A DNA stretch of 64,000 bases from Sphingomonas arenae (GTDB lineage Bacteria; Pseudomonadota; Alphaproteobacteria; Sphingomonadales; Sphingomonadaceae), in NCBI RefSeq assembly GCF_016924655.1, contig NZ_JAFFJU010000002.1, positions 620,001-684,000 of the forward strand, read 5' to 3'. The notes beneath the pieces are model-generated. The model was not told the DNA's origin and did no database searches. It saw only the letters and a program-made list of their open reading frames with translations. Shown piece after piece: positions 51,600 to 60,746 of the stretch. The translations under genes were made by a program, and so were the position numbers. Position 1 is the first letter of the stretch. Every line of letters starts with the position of its first letter.

Positions 51600-52489
51600 C
51601 GCAGCGGTGCGGACTGGTAGCGGTGCTTGGCGCCCCGAACGCGGGAAAGTCCACGTTGGTGAATGCGCTGGTCGGCCAGAAGGTCGCGATCGTCAGCCCC
51701 AAGGCGCAGACCACGCGCGCGCGGCTGATGGGGATTGCAATTGAGGACCAGGCGCAGATCCTTCTGGTCGACACACCCGGCATCTTCGCCCCGCGGCGGC
51801 GCCTCGACCGCGCCATGGTTCAAGCGGCGTGGGAAGGTGCCGAAGACGCGGACCGCGTATTGCTCGTGATCGACGCCGCAGCGAAGGTCGGGGCCAGGGT
51901 CGAAGGTGTCCTCGAAGGCGTGGAGAGCCGCCCTGAACCCCGGATCCTGGTCCTGAACAAGGTCGACCTCGCCGAAAAGGAGCAACTGCTGGTCCTGGCC
52001 GCCGGGCTTGCGGAACGGCTTCAGCCCGAAGCGGTGTTCATGGTATCCGCGACGGACGGAGATGGCGTCGCGGATCTGAAGCGGCACCTGGCCAGTGTCA
52101 TGCCGGAGGGACCTTGGCACTTCCCCGAGGACCAGCTCTCCGACGCCACCGATCGCATGGTGGCTGCCGAGCTGACCCGGGAGCAACTGTACCTGCAGCT
52201 TCATGCCGAGCTGCCGTATGCATCAGCCGTCGAGACGGAGAAATGGGAGGACCGGAAGGATGGCTCGACGGTCATCCACCAGCAGATCCTGATCGAACGC
52301 GACAGTCAGAAGGCGATCGTGCTGGGCAAGGGTGGCGCCAAGCTGAAGGCCATCGGCGCGGCGGCACGACAGGCGATCTCGGAGCACCTCGGCCGCAAGG
52401 TGCACTTGTTCCTGCACGTGAAGGTCAATCCGCGCTGGGACGAGGATCGCGGGCTGTACCGCGATATCGGTCTTGAGTGGACGGATTAG
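51596..52489 (+). CDS. era: GTPase Era
   Basis: 297 residues. G1 GAPNAGKSTLVNAL, G3 VDTPGIF and G4 LNKVDLA are intact, and the C-terminal KH domain has IVLGKGGAKLKAIGAAARQ. Era binds the 3' end of 16S rRNA and helps assemble the 30S subunit. It ends in the TTAG shared with the convergent sirtuin gene. Confidence 0.96.
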   Translation: MTQRCGLVAVLGAPNAGKSTLVNALVGQKVAIVSPKAQTTRARLMGIAIEDQAQILLVDTPGIFAPRRRLDRAMVQAAWEGAEDADRVLLVIDAAAKVGARVEGVLEGVESRPEPRILVLNKVDLAEKEQLLVLAAGLAERLQPEAVFMVSATDGDGVADLKRHLASVMPEGPWHFPEDQLSDATDRMVAAELTREQLYLQLHAELPYASAVETEKWEDRKDGSTVIHQQILIERDSQKAIVLGKGGAKLKAIGAAARQAISEHLGRKVHLFLHVKVNPRWDEDRGLYRDIGLEWTD

Positions 52490-53199
52490 GTCAGCAGTTC
52501 CGCAACCCAGGCCGGCACCAGCTCCGAGGCACGCCCGAGCCGAGTCTCGTGGAAGAAGATGCTGCCTTGGCTCGGCTCCAGGTTGATCTCGAGGCAGCGG
52601 GCACCGCGGTAGCGCGCGGTCTGAACGAACCCGGCGGCGGGGTAGACCGCTCCTGACGTTCCGATCGATACGAACAGGTCGGCGGTCATGAGCGCCTCAT
52701 CAATCCGTTCCATTTCGTAAGGCATCTCACCGAACCAGACGATGTCTGGGCGGACCTGTCCTGTTTGGCCGCATCCTGGGCAAACCGCAGGTTCGCCCAT
52801 GGGTCCGCTCCAGGGGAAGCGCCTGTCGCAAGCAGTGCACCAGCCGCGCTTCAACTCGCCATGCATGTGGAGCAGCCGCCTTGCTCCGGCTCGTTCGTGG
52901 AGATCATCCACATTCTGGGTCACGATCAAGAGGTCGCCCGGCCACTGAGCGTCTAGCCTGGCGAGAGCATGATGTCCCGCGTTCGGCTCGACATTATCGA
53001 GCTTGGCCCGGCGCGCATCGTAGAATGCATGAACGAGAGCCGGGTCACGGCGGAACGCTTCCGGTGTCGCGACATCCTCGACACGGTGCCCTTCCCACAA
53101 ACCATCAGGACCACGGAAGGTGGCTACGCCACTGTCCGCGGACATTCCGGCTCCAGTCAGGACGACAATGGAGCGATATCGTTCAAGCGACGCAACCAT
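52486..53199 (-). CDS. cobB: NAD-dependent protein deacylase, Sir2 family (CobB-like)
   Basis: 237 residues. VLTGAGMSADSGVATFRG and TQNVDDLHERAG are the NAD-binding signatures, the catalytic histidine is H113 in LHMHGE, and the zinc Cys are C121/C124 and C140/C143. Y60 and R63 in FYDARR match the class III sirtuin desuccinylase/demalonylase pair, so removal of acidic acyl groups is likely in addition to deacetylation. Divergent from the thioesterase gene with about 50 bases between starts. Confidence 0.92.
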   Translation of the reverse strand: MVASLERYRSIVVLTGAGMSADSGVATFRGPDGLWEGHRVEDVATPEAFRRDPALVHAFYDARRAKLDNVEPNAGHHALARLDAQWPGDLLIVTQNVDDLHERAGARRLLHMHGELKRGWCTACDRRFPWSGPMGEPAVCPGCGQTGQVRPDIVWFGEMPYEMERIDEALMTADLFVSIGTSGAVYPAAGFVQTARYRGARCLEINLEPSQGSIFFHETRLGRASELVPAWVAELLT

Positions 53200-53215
53200 C
53201 CGCTAACCCGTTTGT

Positions 53216-53229
53216 TGACACTATTGTCA
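53216..53229. promoter_or_regulatory. Short inverted repeat in the cobB-thioesterase divergent promoter
   Basis: TGACA-CTAT-TGTCA, overlapping a consensus-like TTGACA (53215-53220) oriented towards the thioesterase. It resembles a small repressor operator, but the arms are only 5 bp, so chance is not excluded. I see no matching -10 box at the right distance. Confidence 0.3.
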
Positions 53230-53249
53230 GCAGCCTGCACCCTGCCGAC

Positions 53250-53657
53250 ATGGGGCCTAACATGTACCGCCACGCCATCGGGATCATTCCAGCCGACATC
53301 GACCACATGGGTCATGTCAACAACAGCGTCTACCTGAAGTGGGTTCAGGAGGCGGTGGTCCGCTATTGGGAAAAGGTGGCGCCCGCCGATGCGGTTACCT
53401 CCCACCTCTGGGTCGCCCTGAAGCACGAGATCAGCTACCGACGACCCGCCTTTCTCGATGACACGGTGGTTGCCGACGTCATCGCCGAGCAGGTCCAGGG
53501 AGCGCGTGCATTCTTCACGACAGTGATCAAGCGGGGTGAGGATGTCATCGCCGAGGTGAAGAGCACCTGGTGCTGCCTCGATGCGGCTTCGCGTCGGCCA
53601 GCTCGTCTCGCGAGAGACGTCATCGCACGCTTCTTGCCACCTCTACCCGAGGCGTGA
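53250..53657 (+). CDS. Acyl-CoA thioesterase, 4HBT/hotdog family
   Basis: 135 residues. The hotdog pattern IIPADIDHMGHVNNSVYLKWVQEA with the catalytic-type Asp and the GHVNN core is clear, with EISYRRPAFLDDTVVADV following. It hydrolyses acyl-CoA or acts in ester cleavage; substrate unknown. The ATG at 53250 is used, but one at 53262 is equally near the homologue start. The open frame extends far upstream antisense to cobB and was trimmed. DUF72 follows with a GTGA overlap. Confidence 0.85.
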   Translation: MGPNMYRHAIGIIPADIDHMGHVNNSVYLKWVQEAVVRYWEKVAPADAVTSHLWVALKHEISYRRPAFLDDTVVADVIAEQVQGARAFFTTVIKRGEDVIAEVKSTWCCLDAASRRPARLARDVIARFLPPLPEA

Positions 53658-54412
53658 GCAGCGGTCGGATCCGCGTCGGCATCGGCGGGTGGACCTACCC
53701 TCCCTGGCGCGGTTCCTTCTACCCGCAGGGCCTGCCTCAGTCGCGAGAGTTGGAATATGCGTCGCGGCAGCTCGGCGCGATCGAGATCAACGCGACATTC
53801 TACGGCCGTCAGAGCCCATCCAGCTGGAAGGCGTGGGCCGCTGCTGTCCCCGACGATTTCCAGTTCGCGATCAAGGGAAGCCGCTTCTGCGTTACCCGTC
53901 CCAAGCTGGCGGACGCCGGCGAGGGGGTCGAGACGTTTCTCGCACAGGGCCTCGGTACCCTGCGGGAGAAGCTCGGACCCATTCTGTGGATGCTGGCAGC
54001 TCGACGGCAGTTTGATCGCGAGGATATCGCCGCTTTCCTGAGCGTGCTTCCAGAACGACTGGATGGCGTCCGCCTGCGGCACGTTATCGAGCCGCGGCAC
54101 GAGAGCTTCCGTGACGAAGCTTTCTTCAAGCTCTGTCGCGATCATGACATCGCAGTGGTCTTCGGAGACGATGACGAGTTTCCATGCATCGACGCAGACA
54201 CCGCGAGCTTCACCTATGCCCGGCTCCAGCGCATGCGTGAGGAGGTCGAAACCGGCTACGAGGAAGAGGCGCTGACCTCATTTGCGGCACGCGCCCGGCG
54301 CTCGGCAGATGCAGGGCGCGACGGGTACATCTTCATGATTAATGGCTCAAAGGTTCGAGCTCCGTCCGCGGCTCTCCGTTTGCAGGAGAAGCTCGGCATT
54401 GCACCAGCCTGA
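53654..54412 (+). CDS. DUF72 family protein
   Basis: 252 residues from a GTG overlapping the thioesterase stop (GTGA). The family pattern is GIGGWTYPPWRGSFYP, ASRQLGAIEINATFYG, PDDFQFAIKGSRF, and LRHVIEPRHESF. DUF72 proteins have a TIM-barrel fold and no established function. Co-translation with the thioesterase is suggested by the overlap. The dapB ATG follows about 20 bases after the stop. Confidence 0.88.
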   Translation: MSSGRIRVGIGGWTYPPWRGSFYPQGLPQSRELEYASRQLGAIEINATFYGRQSPSSWKAWAAAVPDDFQFAIKGSRFCVTRPKLADAGEGVETFLAQGLGTLREKLGPILWMLAARRQFDREDIAAFLSVLPERLDGVRLRHVIEPRHESFRDEAFFKLCRDHDIAVVFGDDDEFPCIDADTASFTYARLQRMREEVETGYEEEALTSFAARARRSADAGRDGYIFMINGSKVRAPSAALRLQEKLGIAPA

Positions 54413-54433
54413 GGGCTGGGTCATCACGCGCGG

Positions 54434-55144
54434 ATGCGCACCGACGAACAGCCAATCCGCCTGTCCCTGATCGCTCCGCACGGCAAGATGGGCCATGCGA
54501 TCAGGGCGGCCGTCGATGAAGACCCCCGCTTCGCCATCGATCAGGATCATGCCGATATGCTGGTGGATTTCTCTTCCCCGGCAGCCCTGCCGTCCAGCCT
54601 CGATCGGGCTATTCGCGCAGCTGTCCCGATCCTGGTTGGGACGACGGGACTGGATGATCTTGCGTCCAGGAGGATTGAGGAGGCCGCTGAGAGTGTCGCT
54701 GTTCTGAGGGCCGCAAATACATCGGTCGGTGTCGCGCTCCTATCGGACCTGGTCGAGCGTGCCGCACGCGTGCTTGGAGCCGGATGGGACATCGAGGTGG
54801 TCGACATCCACCACCGACGCAAGGCGGACGCGCCGTCCGGAACGGCGTTGGTCCTCGGCGAAGCCGCGGCGCGCGGGCGGGATGCAATGCTCGAGGCGGA
54901 AGTGGGCCGAAGTGGAACCGGTCTGGCGAGAAAGGAAGGAGCAATCGGCTTCGCGGCCCTGCGCGGCGGAACAGCGGCGGGAGACCACGATGTGCTCTTC
55001 CTCGGGCCGGAAGAGCGGCTCGTTCTCTCCCATCGCGCGGAAAGCCGGATGATCTTCGCTCGCGGGGCGCTCGCCGCTGCCAGGTTCCTCCACGGCAAGC
55101 CTGCTGGACTCTACACCATGCGCGACGTCATCGCCGCAGCATGA
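54434..55144 (+). CDS. dapB: 4-hydroxy-tetrahydrodipicolinate reductase
   Basis: 236 residues. The signature DIEVVDIHHRRKADAPSGTAL contains the catalytic histidine pair and lysine. The N-terminal LIAPHGKMGHAI is the nucleotide-binding loop. It makes tetrahydrodipicolinate on the lysine/DAP pathway. At 236 residues it is a shorter form than the E. coli 273. It overlaps nth by four bases (ATGA). Confidence 0.93.
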   Translation: MRTDEQPIRLSLIAPHGKMGHAIRAAVDEDPRFAIDQDHADMLVDFSSPAALPSSLDRAIRAAVPILVGTTGLDDLASRRIEEAAESVAVLRAANTSVGVALLSDLVERAARVLGAGWDIEVVDIHHRRKADAPSGTALVLGEAAARGRDAMLEAEVGRSGTGLARKEGAIGFAALRGGTAAGDHDVLFLGPEERLVLSHRAESRMIFARGALAAARFLHGKPAGLYTMRDVIAAA

Positions 55145-55830
55145 AGAAGGCCGAAGTCTTCGAGTTCTACCGGCGCCTGGCCGAAGTCAATCCCGAGCCG
55201 CAGGGAGAGTTGGAGTGGACCAACCCGTACACCCTCCTCGTGGCGGTGGCACTCTCGGCCCAGGCGACGGACGTGAGCGTCAACCTCGCGACCCGCAAGC
55301 TGTTCAAGCTTGCCGAAACGCCCGACAAGATGATTGCGCTGGGTGAGGAGCGGCTGAAGGAGCAGATCAAGACCATCGGCCTGTTCAACACCAAGGCCAA
55401 GCACGTCATTGCCCTCTCGCGAAAGCTCCTGGACGAGTTTGGTGGAAACGTGCCCACGACACGCGACGAATTGCAGCAGCTGCCAGGCGTTGGTCGCAAG
55501 ACAGCCAATGTCGTGCTTAATACCGCGTTCGGGCAGCCGACGATTGCTGTCGACACTCACCTGTTCCGCGTCTCGAACAGAACCGGGCTAGCGAGCGGCA
55601 AGACGCCCTTGGATGTCGAATTGAAGCTCGATCGGATCACGCCAGGGCTGTTCAAGCGACACGCGCACCACTGGCTGATCTTGCACGGCCGCTACGTCTG
55701 CAAAGCCAGACGACCCGATTGCTGGCGTTGTCCGGTCGTGGACCTGTGCCGCTACAAGCAGAAGAACCTGGTACCGCCCAAAGGATCAGTGCCAGTGGCG
55801 CTCGAACCGGTGACCGAGACCGGTCAGTAG
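55141..55830 (+). CDS. nth: Endonuclease III
   Basis: 229 residues. The helix-hairpin-helix LPGVGRKTANVVLN carries catalytic K120, D138 sits in VDTHLFRV, and the 4Fe-4S cluster is C187-x6-C194-x2-C197-x5-C203. It excises oxidised pyrimidines and nicks abasic sites. The ATG overlaps the dapB stop. Its 3' end overlaps the convergent alr by 45 bases. Confidence 0.95.
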   Translation: MKKAEVFEFYRRLAEVNPEPQGELEWTNPYTLLVAVALSAQATDVSVNLATRKLFKLAETPDKMIALGEERLKEQIKTIGLFNTKAKHVIALSRKLLDEFGGNVPTTRDELQQLPGVGRKTANVVLNTAFGQPTIAVDTHLFRVSNRTGLASGKTPLDVELKLDRITPGLFKRHAHHWLILHGRYVCKARRPDCWRCPVVDLCRYKQKNLVPPKGSVPVALEPVTETGQ

Positions 55831-56814
55831 CTCGTATTGGCTCTTGCCCGACTGCTCGGCCGCTCGCTCCAGCTCGAAGTCGAGGGAAATCCAGTCACCT
55901 TCCTTCAACCCCGGACGGGCGCCACAATCGAGCGCGACCAGGTCCATCGACACGCGGCCGAGCACGGGGAGAGCCGCGTCGTCGAACCTTGCGCTTCCGA
56001 CCGACGAGAAGCCGCGCCAGTAGCCATCGGCGTAACCGATGTTCGCGATAGCTACTTGGGTCTCTTGTGCTGCAACGAAGGTGGCGCCGTATCCGCAGCT
56101 TTCCCCGGCAGGGATGGTACGTCGTTGAACAACCTGCGCCTCCAGTTGAACAACTGCCTCGATATGACCGCGTGCTTCCAGCCGGGGTATGCCGCCATAA
56201 AGCGAAAGACCGGGACGCACGAGATCGAACGCATAATCCGGCCCCAGCAGGATACCGGCGCTGTTTGCCAGGCTGTAGCGCTCAGCAGGGATGGCTGCAG
56301 CGGCGGCCCGGAATTGCCGAAGTTGTTTCCCGTTCAGCAGGTGATCCTCGTCGGCGCATGCGAGATGGCTATGAAGGGTGTGGATCCTAAGCCCGGCCAG
56401 AACACCGCCTTCCTCCGGCCGCAAGCCAAGACGGTTCATGCCAGTATCGATCATCACGTCACAGGGACGTTCCGGCGCTATCTGCTTCCAGCGAGCCACT
56501 TGGTCAGGCGTGTTCAAAACAGGCCTGCAACCGGGAACATCCCCGGAGCGCAGGTCATCCGGTCCGATACCATGCAGAACGGCCAGCGAGGCCTCAACCG
56601 GCAAGAGGCCAAGCTGCTCAGCCTCCCACCAAGTCGAGACGAAGAAGTCCCGACACCCCGCGGCCACGAGAACGGACACGACCTCTCGCGCTCCAAGCCC
56701 GTACCCGTCAGCTTTTACTGCGGCAGCGCACCTGACGCCCGCTCGAGCAGCCAGCCATTTCCAGTTCGTGGCAAGTGCGTCCTTGTTGCAAATCATTCTG
56801 AGCGGTTGATGCAT
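55786..56814 (-). CDS. alr: Alanine racemase
   Basis: 342 residues. The PLP lysine is K34 in AAAVKADGYGLGA, with the barrel RPGLSLYGG and the catalytic tyrosine in ESCGYGATF; ANIGYADGYWRG follows. It makes D-alanine for peptidoglycan. It overlaps nth over 45 bases at the tail. The GTA cluster lies just upstream on the same strand; the last GTA-region gene (DUF2793) ends 85 bases before alr. Confidence 0.93.
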   Translation of the reverse strand: MHQPLRMICNKDALATNWKWLAARAGVRCAAAVKADGYGLGAREVVSVLVAAGCRDFFVSTWWEAEQLGLLPVEASLAVLHGIGPDDLRSGDVPGCRPVLNTPDQVARWKQIAPERPCDVMIDTGMNRLGLRPEEGGVLAGLRIHTLHSHLACADEDHLLNGKQLRQFRAAAAAIPAERYSLANSAGILLGPDYAFDLVRPGLSLYGGIPRLEARGHIEAVVQLEAQVVQRRTIPAGESCGYGATFVAAQETQVAIANIGYADGYWRGFSSVGSARFDDAALPVLGRVSMDLVALDCGARPGLKEGDWISLDFELERAAEQSGKSQYELLTGLGHRFERHWH

Positions 56815-56899
56815 CGGCGAGGCCCTAGCCCCGCTCTTGCCAACCGTCGAGAGAGTGCCTGATGCAGGGCTTCAGCACCGCGGCCTGCGTTTCCTACAG

Positions 56900-57397
56900 T
56901 TACGTGGCACTGATCAGTCCGTGCAGGCGCAAAGCATTGAGAATTTGCACGATCGAGCCCCTCGCCTGCTGATCAACGGTAGTGCCCGCAGTAGGGTCCG
57001 GGATCGCTGGGGCTCGCGAGCCGACAACCTTTTGTCCCCCGATAAGAACCGCGCTGGCCAAGACCTGGCCGGTGTCCCACTGCCCGCTGGCGTACCGCAT
57101 CTTCAGCCCGCTTGACGTGGAAACCTCCATCCCCTCGAATGGCTCGACAAAGCGCCACCCACCATCGCTCCAAGCAGCTACAGCCCCGGGGTGATCGGCC
57201 CACGCTCCCGTGGGCGACGGACCCACGATGTAAGTCGCCCCGAGAGCCGGATCGGATGGCGGATCGTTCGCCGGACCACCCTTCACCACAGGCTGCACGA
57301 TGGTATCTAGAATCTGGAGCGCTTCGTTGTGGAATAGCTCCTTCTGCGCCTGCCCCGGGAGGATGAAGGGAAGCGCTAATCGATTGGTCTCGTCCAT
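56900..57397 (-). CDS. DUF2793 domain protein of the GTA/phage tail cluster
   Basis: 165 residues. The N-terminal LALPFILPGQAQKELFHNEALQILD is the DUF2793 signature, and the domain continues with GATYIVGPSPTGAWADHPG. DUF2793 is found in phage and GTA tail regions of alphaproteobacteria; its role is unknown, and a position after the tail-tip genes suits a fibre or decoration. The ATG at 57397 has GGAG eight bases upstream. The last 35 residues are helix-forming and end HGLISAT. Confidence 0.85.
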   Translation of the reverse strand: MDETNRLALPFILPGQAQKELFHNEALQILDTIVQPVVKGGPANDPPSDPALGATYIVGPSPTGAWADHPGAVAAWSDGGWRFVEPFEGMEVSTSSGLKMRYASGQWDTGQVLASAVLIGGQKVVGSRAPAIPDPTAGTTVDQQARGSIVQILNALRLHGLISAT

Positions 57398-57411
57398 GTT
57401 CGTATCTCCGA

Positions 57412-59547
57412 TTAAAGCATAAAGGTCGCTGACACGGCTTCCGAGATGGCGCTGTCGCCGATCTGCTCGACGGAGCATGTCACCGATCCGGGTTCGAAGA
57501 GATCGAGGTCTGGTGGTCGCAGCGAGAGGATCGGCTCGCTGACCTCGAACAACCGTTCGCTTTGCGAACCCTGCAGTCGCACGCGATAACGTTCTGCCGA
57601 TTCACCGAGCGGAGTCTCTGCATGATCCAGCCAAGACCAGCCTCGGCGACTCCGACGAACCCATCGGATTTGAACCGCCCCGTCTGGCAGTTGCTCGACC
57701 CGCAGATGCACTGGACTTGGTGGTCGAAGCGCCAGTCCAGTCGCCACATGGGCCTGCCAGGCTCCGGTATCGTCTCCTAATCCGCGCGACCCAACACGGA
57801 CTTGGGTCGGGCTGCTGGCCGCCGGGACATGGATTGGCGCCAAGGCATTGGGGTCCAGCAGAACGAACCGCTCCCCAGCGACGTGTCGAGCAGAAGCATG
57901 CTCCGTGCCCTGCCTCCCCCGCAGCAAGCGACTGAGACGAAACCCGCCCTGCCCCAAGGGAAGGGCATGCCCGAACTGGATGAGCTCATCTCCGACCAGG
58001 GCCAGGTTGCGGCCAGAACCCAAGGAAGCATCATCACAGCTCTGGAGCCAGTCGGCATCCTCGACTTGAACGGTGAGTTCGTTCTTCAAGTCGAGAAGCG
58101 CGGACCCGGCTGGGGCGAGAGTGCCAAGCGCTACCCCGATCACCGCCTTCTTCGGCGCGCACGACTGTGTGCTGATTTCGCCGCCCTCGTCCACCTCAAG
58201 GGGGATCGGCCGCCATGGTGAGCTTCCTCCCGCGACAGCTGCATATACCGTGACCTGACCGTCTGCTGCACTGAAGTCATTCGGCAGTTCGAAGAGTTCA
58301 ACGAGGCTGGGCTGGGCGGGGAGGTCCGCCTGGATGATTGAACGACCTCCATCGGCCGGAGCGACATCCCCGTTTTGCCGTTCGGCTCGCACCAACTCGA
58401 CCGTGACCACGAAGCCTTCGAACACGGAGCGAACGACCCGCCACACCTCACTCGCACCCGAGACCTGCAGCCTGTCACCCAGAAGCAGGCTCGAGTAGGC
58501 CGGTGGAAGCCTCAAGATCATGCGCTGACGCTCACGCCAGTGCCGATCAAGCATCTGCTGGGTCAGCAGCTTGGCCGTGCCAGCCTCCATGACCGCGGGC
58601 AACTCGATGCGACGCTCGCGCCGGCCAACCCCTTCCGCCCTCAAGCGGCTCTGGCCGACCTGATAGTCTCTCGATGCATCATAGTAGGTGATTGCCAAGG
58701 CGCGGGGAGCATCCGCTTCGGCTCCGATGCTCATCTCGCTAGCGGGAGCCGGTGCAGTGTCAAAGGAGCAGCCCAGCTCCTCGGGCCGCACGACGATGGG
58801 ACCGCCTTCGCCGATGCGCTGAATCTTGCCGCCAGTGACCACCAGATCGAGCCCACAGGTATCGACCAATGGCGTCACCGCTGAAGCAAGGTCATCACCA
58901 TGCGACGCAAAGCCACAAACCGGCAAAGCGACATCAGCAACTGAGCTCCCCAGACCCGCTTCGTCGAGAAGGTCACCAACCGTGATCTCCTCGTCGGCGC
59001 CCTCGATCTCGAATGTCAGGGAGGGTATCCGATTGCCGTAGGTCGCAAGTTCGAGGCCCTCGAATACCGCAACGGCCAGGCCCCGGAACGCCGGCGCTCG
59101 GTCAACTCCCTCGATCGCCGCGATAAGCGGATCCACGGGTTGATCCTCCGTACCGGGATACAGGCGAAAGTCCGTCCGGACCTTGAAGTCTCCCTCGACA
59201 CCCCGGAGCAGGGATCCTTCGGCCCAAATGCGTCGAACGCCCTTGATTCGCCGTGATGACAGAGCCACCGCAAAGTTCGCGGAGTAAGAGTAGCCGCCTG
59301 CATCTGCGGCTCGCTCCTGGATGTCCGTAGACCAGACGATCGTCCCCGCGGCTCTCATGGTGCCGTAGATCTTCGGGATGGCAGCACCGTAGCTCGAAGC
59401 CTGAACCGAGAGGTCTCCGAGCCGCGGCCCTCGTCTTCCGGAACCGAAGAAGCCTTGGTCAAGGGATTGACCGAGCATCGCTCCCAAGGCTCCGCCAAGG
59501 GGTCCACCGACAGCACTGCCGACAGCACCAAGCACAAGGGTGGCCAT
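57412..59547 (-). CDS. GTA gp15-like tail tip / host specificity protein
   Basis: 711 residues. A Gly-rich N-terminus (GAVGSAVGGPLGGALGAMLGQ) and ASSYGAAIPKIYGTMRAAGTIVW are typical of the GTA megatron protein. After LATYGNRIPSLTFEIEGAD (about 165-183) the sequence moves directly into the putative phage-tail domain. In Rhodobacter gp15 (about 1300 residues) a TIM-barrel-like domain lies between these parts; it is missing here. The C-terminal third is Ser/Pro-rich with FN3-like strands. It should contact the host envelope at the tail tip. Preceded by gp14. Confidence 0.88.
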   Translation of the reverse strand: MATLVLGAVGSAVGGPLGGALGAMLGQSLDQGFFGSGRRGPRLGDLSVQASSYGAAIPKIYGTMRAAGTIVWSTDIQERAADAGGYSYSANFAVALSSRRIKGVRRIWAEGSLLRGVEGDFKVRTDFRLYPGTEDQPVDPLIAAIEGVDRAPAFRGLAVAVFEGLELATYGNRIPSLTFEIEGADEEITVGDLLDEAGLGSSVADVALPVCGFASHGDDLASAVTPLVDTCGLDLVVTGGKIQRIGEGGPIVVRPEELGCSFDTAPAPASEMSIGAEADAPRALAITYYDASRDYQVGQSRLRAEGVGRRERRIELPAVMEAGTAKLLTQQMLDRHWRERQRMILRLPPAYSSLLLGDRLQVSGASEVWRVVRSVFEGFVVTVELVRAERQNGDVAPADGGRSIIQADLPAQPSLVELFELPNDFSAADGQVTVYAAVAGGSSPWRPIPLEVDEGGEISTQSCAPKKAVIGVALGTLAPAGSALLDLKNELTVQVEDADWLQSCDDASLGSGRNLALVGDELIQFGHALPLGQGGFRLSRLLRGRQGTEHASARHVAGERFVLLDPNALAPIHVPAASSPTQVRVGSRGLGDDTGAWQAHVATGLALRPPSPVHLRVEQLPDGAVQIRWVRRSRRGWSWLDHAETPLGESAERYRVRLQGSQSERLFEVSEPILSLRPPDLDLFEPGSVTCSVEQIGDSAISEAVSATFML

Positions 59548-59550
59548 GGT

Positions 59551-59940
59551 TCATACTCCTGATCGACGATAGACGCCCAGCAGCGGCCAAGGAGGTTCCC
59601 CCGGAACCTCCACGATCCGTCGCAGCCCGGCGTCAGCGTGAATGAATGAGGCACCGCAGTGCACGGCCAAGTGGACTTGCTCAGCCGCCACTTGCAGCAA
59701 CAGGATATCTCCCGCCTTCGCCGAGGGGGAAGTAACCTCACGAAAATGTGTCCGGAGGATGCGCTGCGCCAACTCGGAATGGCTCCCCCGCAGCCGGTAG
59801 TTGCGTGGGATCTCGTCCGCGGGCACGCCATGGACGTTCGCCACCACGCCGACGCAGTCCAGTCCCGTGCACGGATCCCGACCTTGAGGTCGGAATGGCA
59901 CCCCGATCAGGCTGCGGGCTGCCGACACGGCCAGCGCCAT
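59551..59940 (-). CDS. GTA gp14-like NlpC/P60 cell-wall peptidase
   Basis: 129 residues. The catalytic Cys is in GLDCVGVV and the His in QVHLAVHCGASFIHA, the pattern of phage-type NlpC/P60 (TIGR02219) peptidases that open the host wall during DNA entry. It has no signal peptide, consistent with being a particle component. The gene follows gp13 with a 2-base gap and leads to gp15. Confidence 0.9.
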   Translation of the reverse strand: MALAVSAARSLIGVPFRPQGRDPCTGLDCVGVVANVHGVPADEIPRNYRLRGSHSELAQRILRTHFREVTSPSAKAGDILLLQVAAEQVHLAVHCGASFIHADAGLRRIVEVPGEPPWPLLGVYRRSGV

Positions 59941-59942
59941 CG

Positions 59943-60743
59943 TCAGCTTCCCGGGTAACGCGCTAGCAAGTCGTTGCCGGGAAGATGCGGCTCGCCCCGG
60001 AAGTTCGCCGCATTGCCGAACCGCTCTGCGCAGGTGGAAAAGCGTCGATCGCAGCCTTCTACGAGTTCGACCTGCGCCCCTGGGCGAATGTCCCCTGCCG
60101 CCACCTCACGCAACCGGACTACACTTCCATCGACGGAGATGATTGCACTCGAGAGACCGCAGTTCGTTCCGCTGAGGTAGCGCAAGCGTCCCCACCGGTA
60201 GGCGTCAGGGATCGGCTGATCCAACATGAGGCCTTCAGGATCGAGCCGCACAACCGCTGCACGCATGGATTGACCACGAAGATCGACCCGGCACGCCCGA
60301 TCTCCCAGTGACGCCCTGCATTCCGGAGAGGTCACGGGGCATGCGGGAATGGAGAGCTTCGCAAGTGGCCCGGCGAGCTCCGCCCTGAACTCGCCATCCG
60401 CGAGCGAGACCTCTCCCAGTTCACCTTGGAAGAGATCGGTAAACTCGGTCTCGTCCGACCACGATACCGCAGTCAGTCGGGTCCGCGCACCGCGCCACCG
60501 ACCCACGCGTAGGTCTTCCGTGCCAAGGCCGTCGTCTCCAACCGATCCATGCACTTCAGCCGGCTCATTCACGAGACCCGCGGACCGAGTAACGGCCGCC
60601 GGCGAAACCCCTTGGGAGGGTTGATGGAGGTCGCCGTTCACCACCAATGGGCGATCATGACTCGTGAGCGCAACGCCCGCACCATCGCGCCGCTCGAGCG
60701 TCCAGCAGAATGCCAGGGCGGACAATGTCTTTTCCGTGTCCAT
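59943..60743 (-). CDS. GTA gp13-like DUF2163 protein
   Basis: 266 residues. The cysteine-rich C-terminal GCDRRFSTCAERFGNAANFRGEPHLPGNDLL and the middle CPVTSPECRASLGDRAC are the signature of the DUF2163/phage BR0599 family; Cys pairs probably bind iron-sulfur or form a metal site (a 4Fe-4S cluster is reported for the Rhodobacter GTA hub; its presence here is inference). It forms part of the baseplate hub. Three bases separate it from the DUF2460 gene. Confidence 0.9.
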   Translation of the reverse strand: MDTEKTLSALAFCWTLERRDGAGVALTSHDRPLVVNGDLHQPSQGVSPAAVTRSAGLVNEPAEVHGSVGDDGLGTEDLRVGRWRGARTRLTAVSWSDETEFTDLFQGELGEVSLADGEFRAELAGPLAKLSIPACPVTSPECRASLGDRACRVDLRGQSMRAAVVRLDPEGLMLDQPIPDAYRWGRLRYLSGTNCGLSSAIISVDGSVVRLREVAAGDIRPGAQVELVEGCDRRFSTCAERFGNAANFRGEPHLPGNDLLARYPGS

Positions 60744-60746
60744 GGC

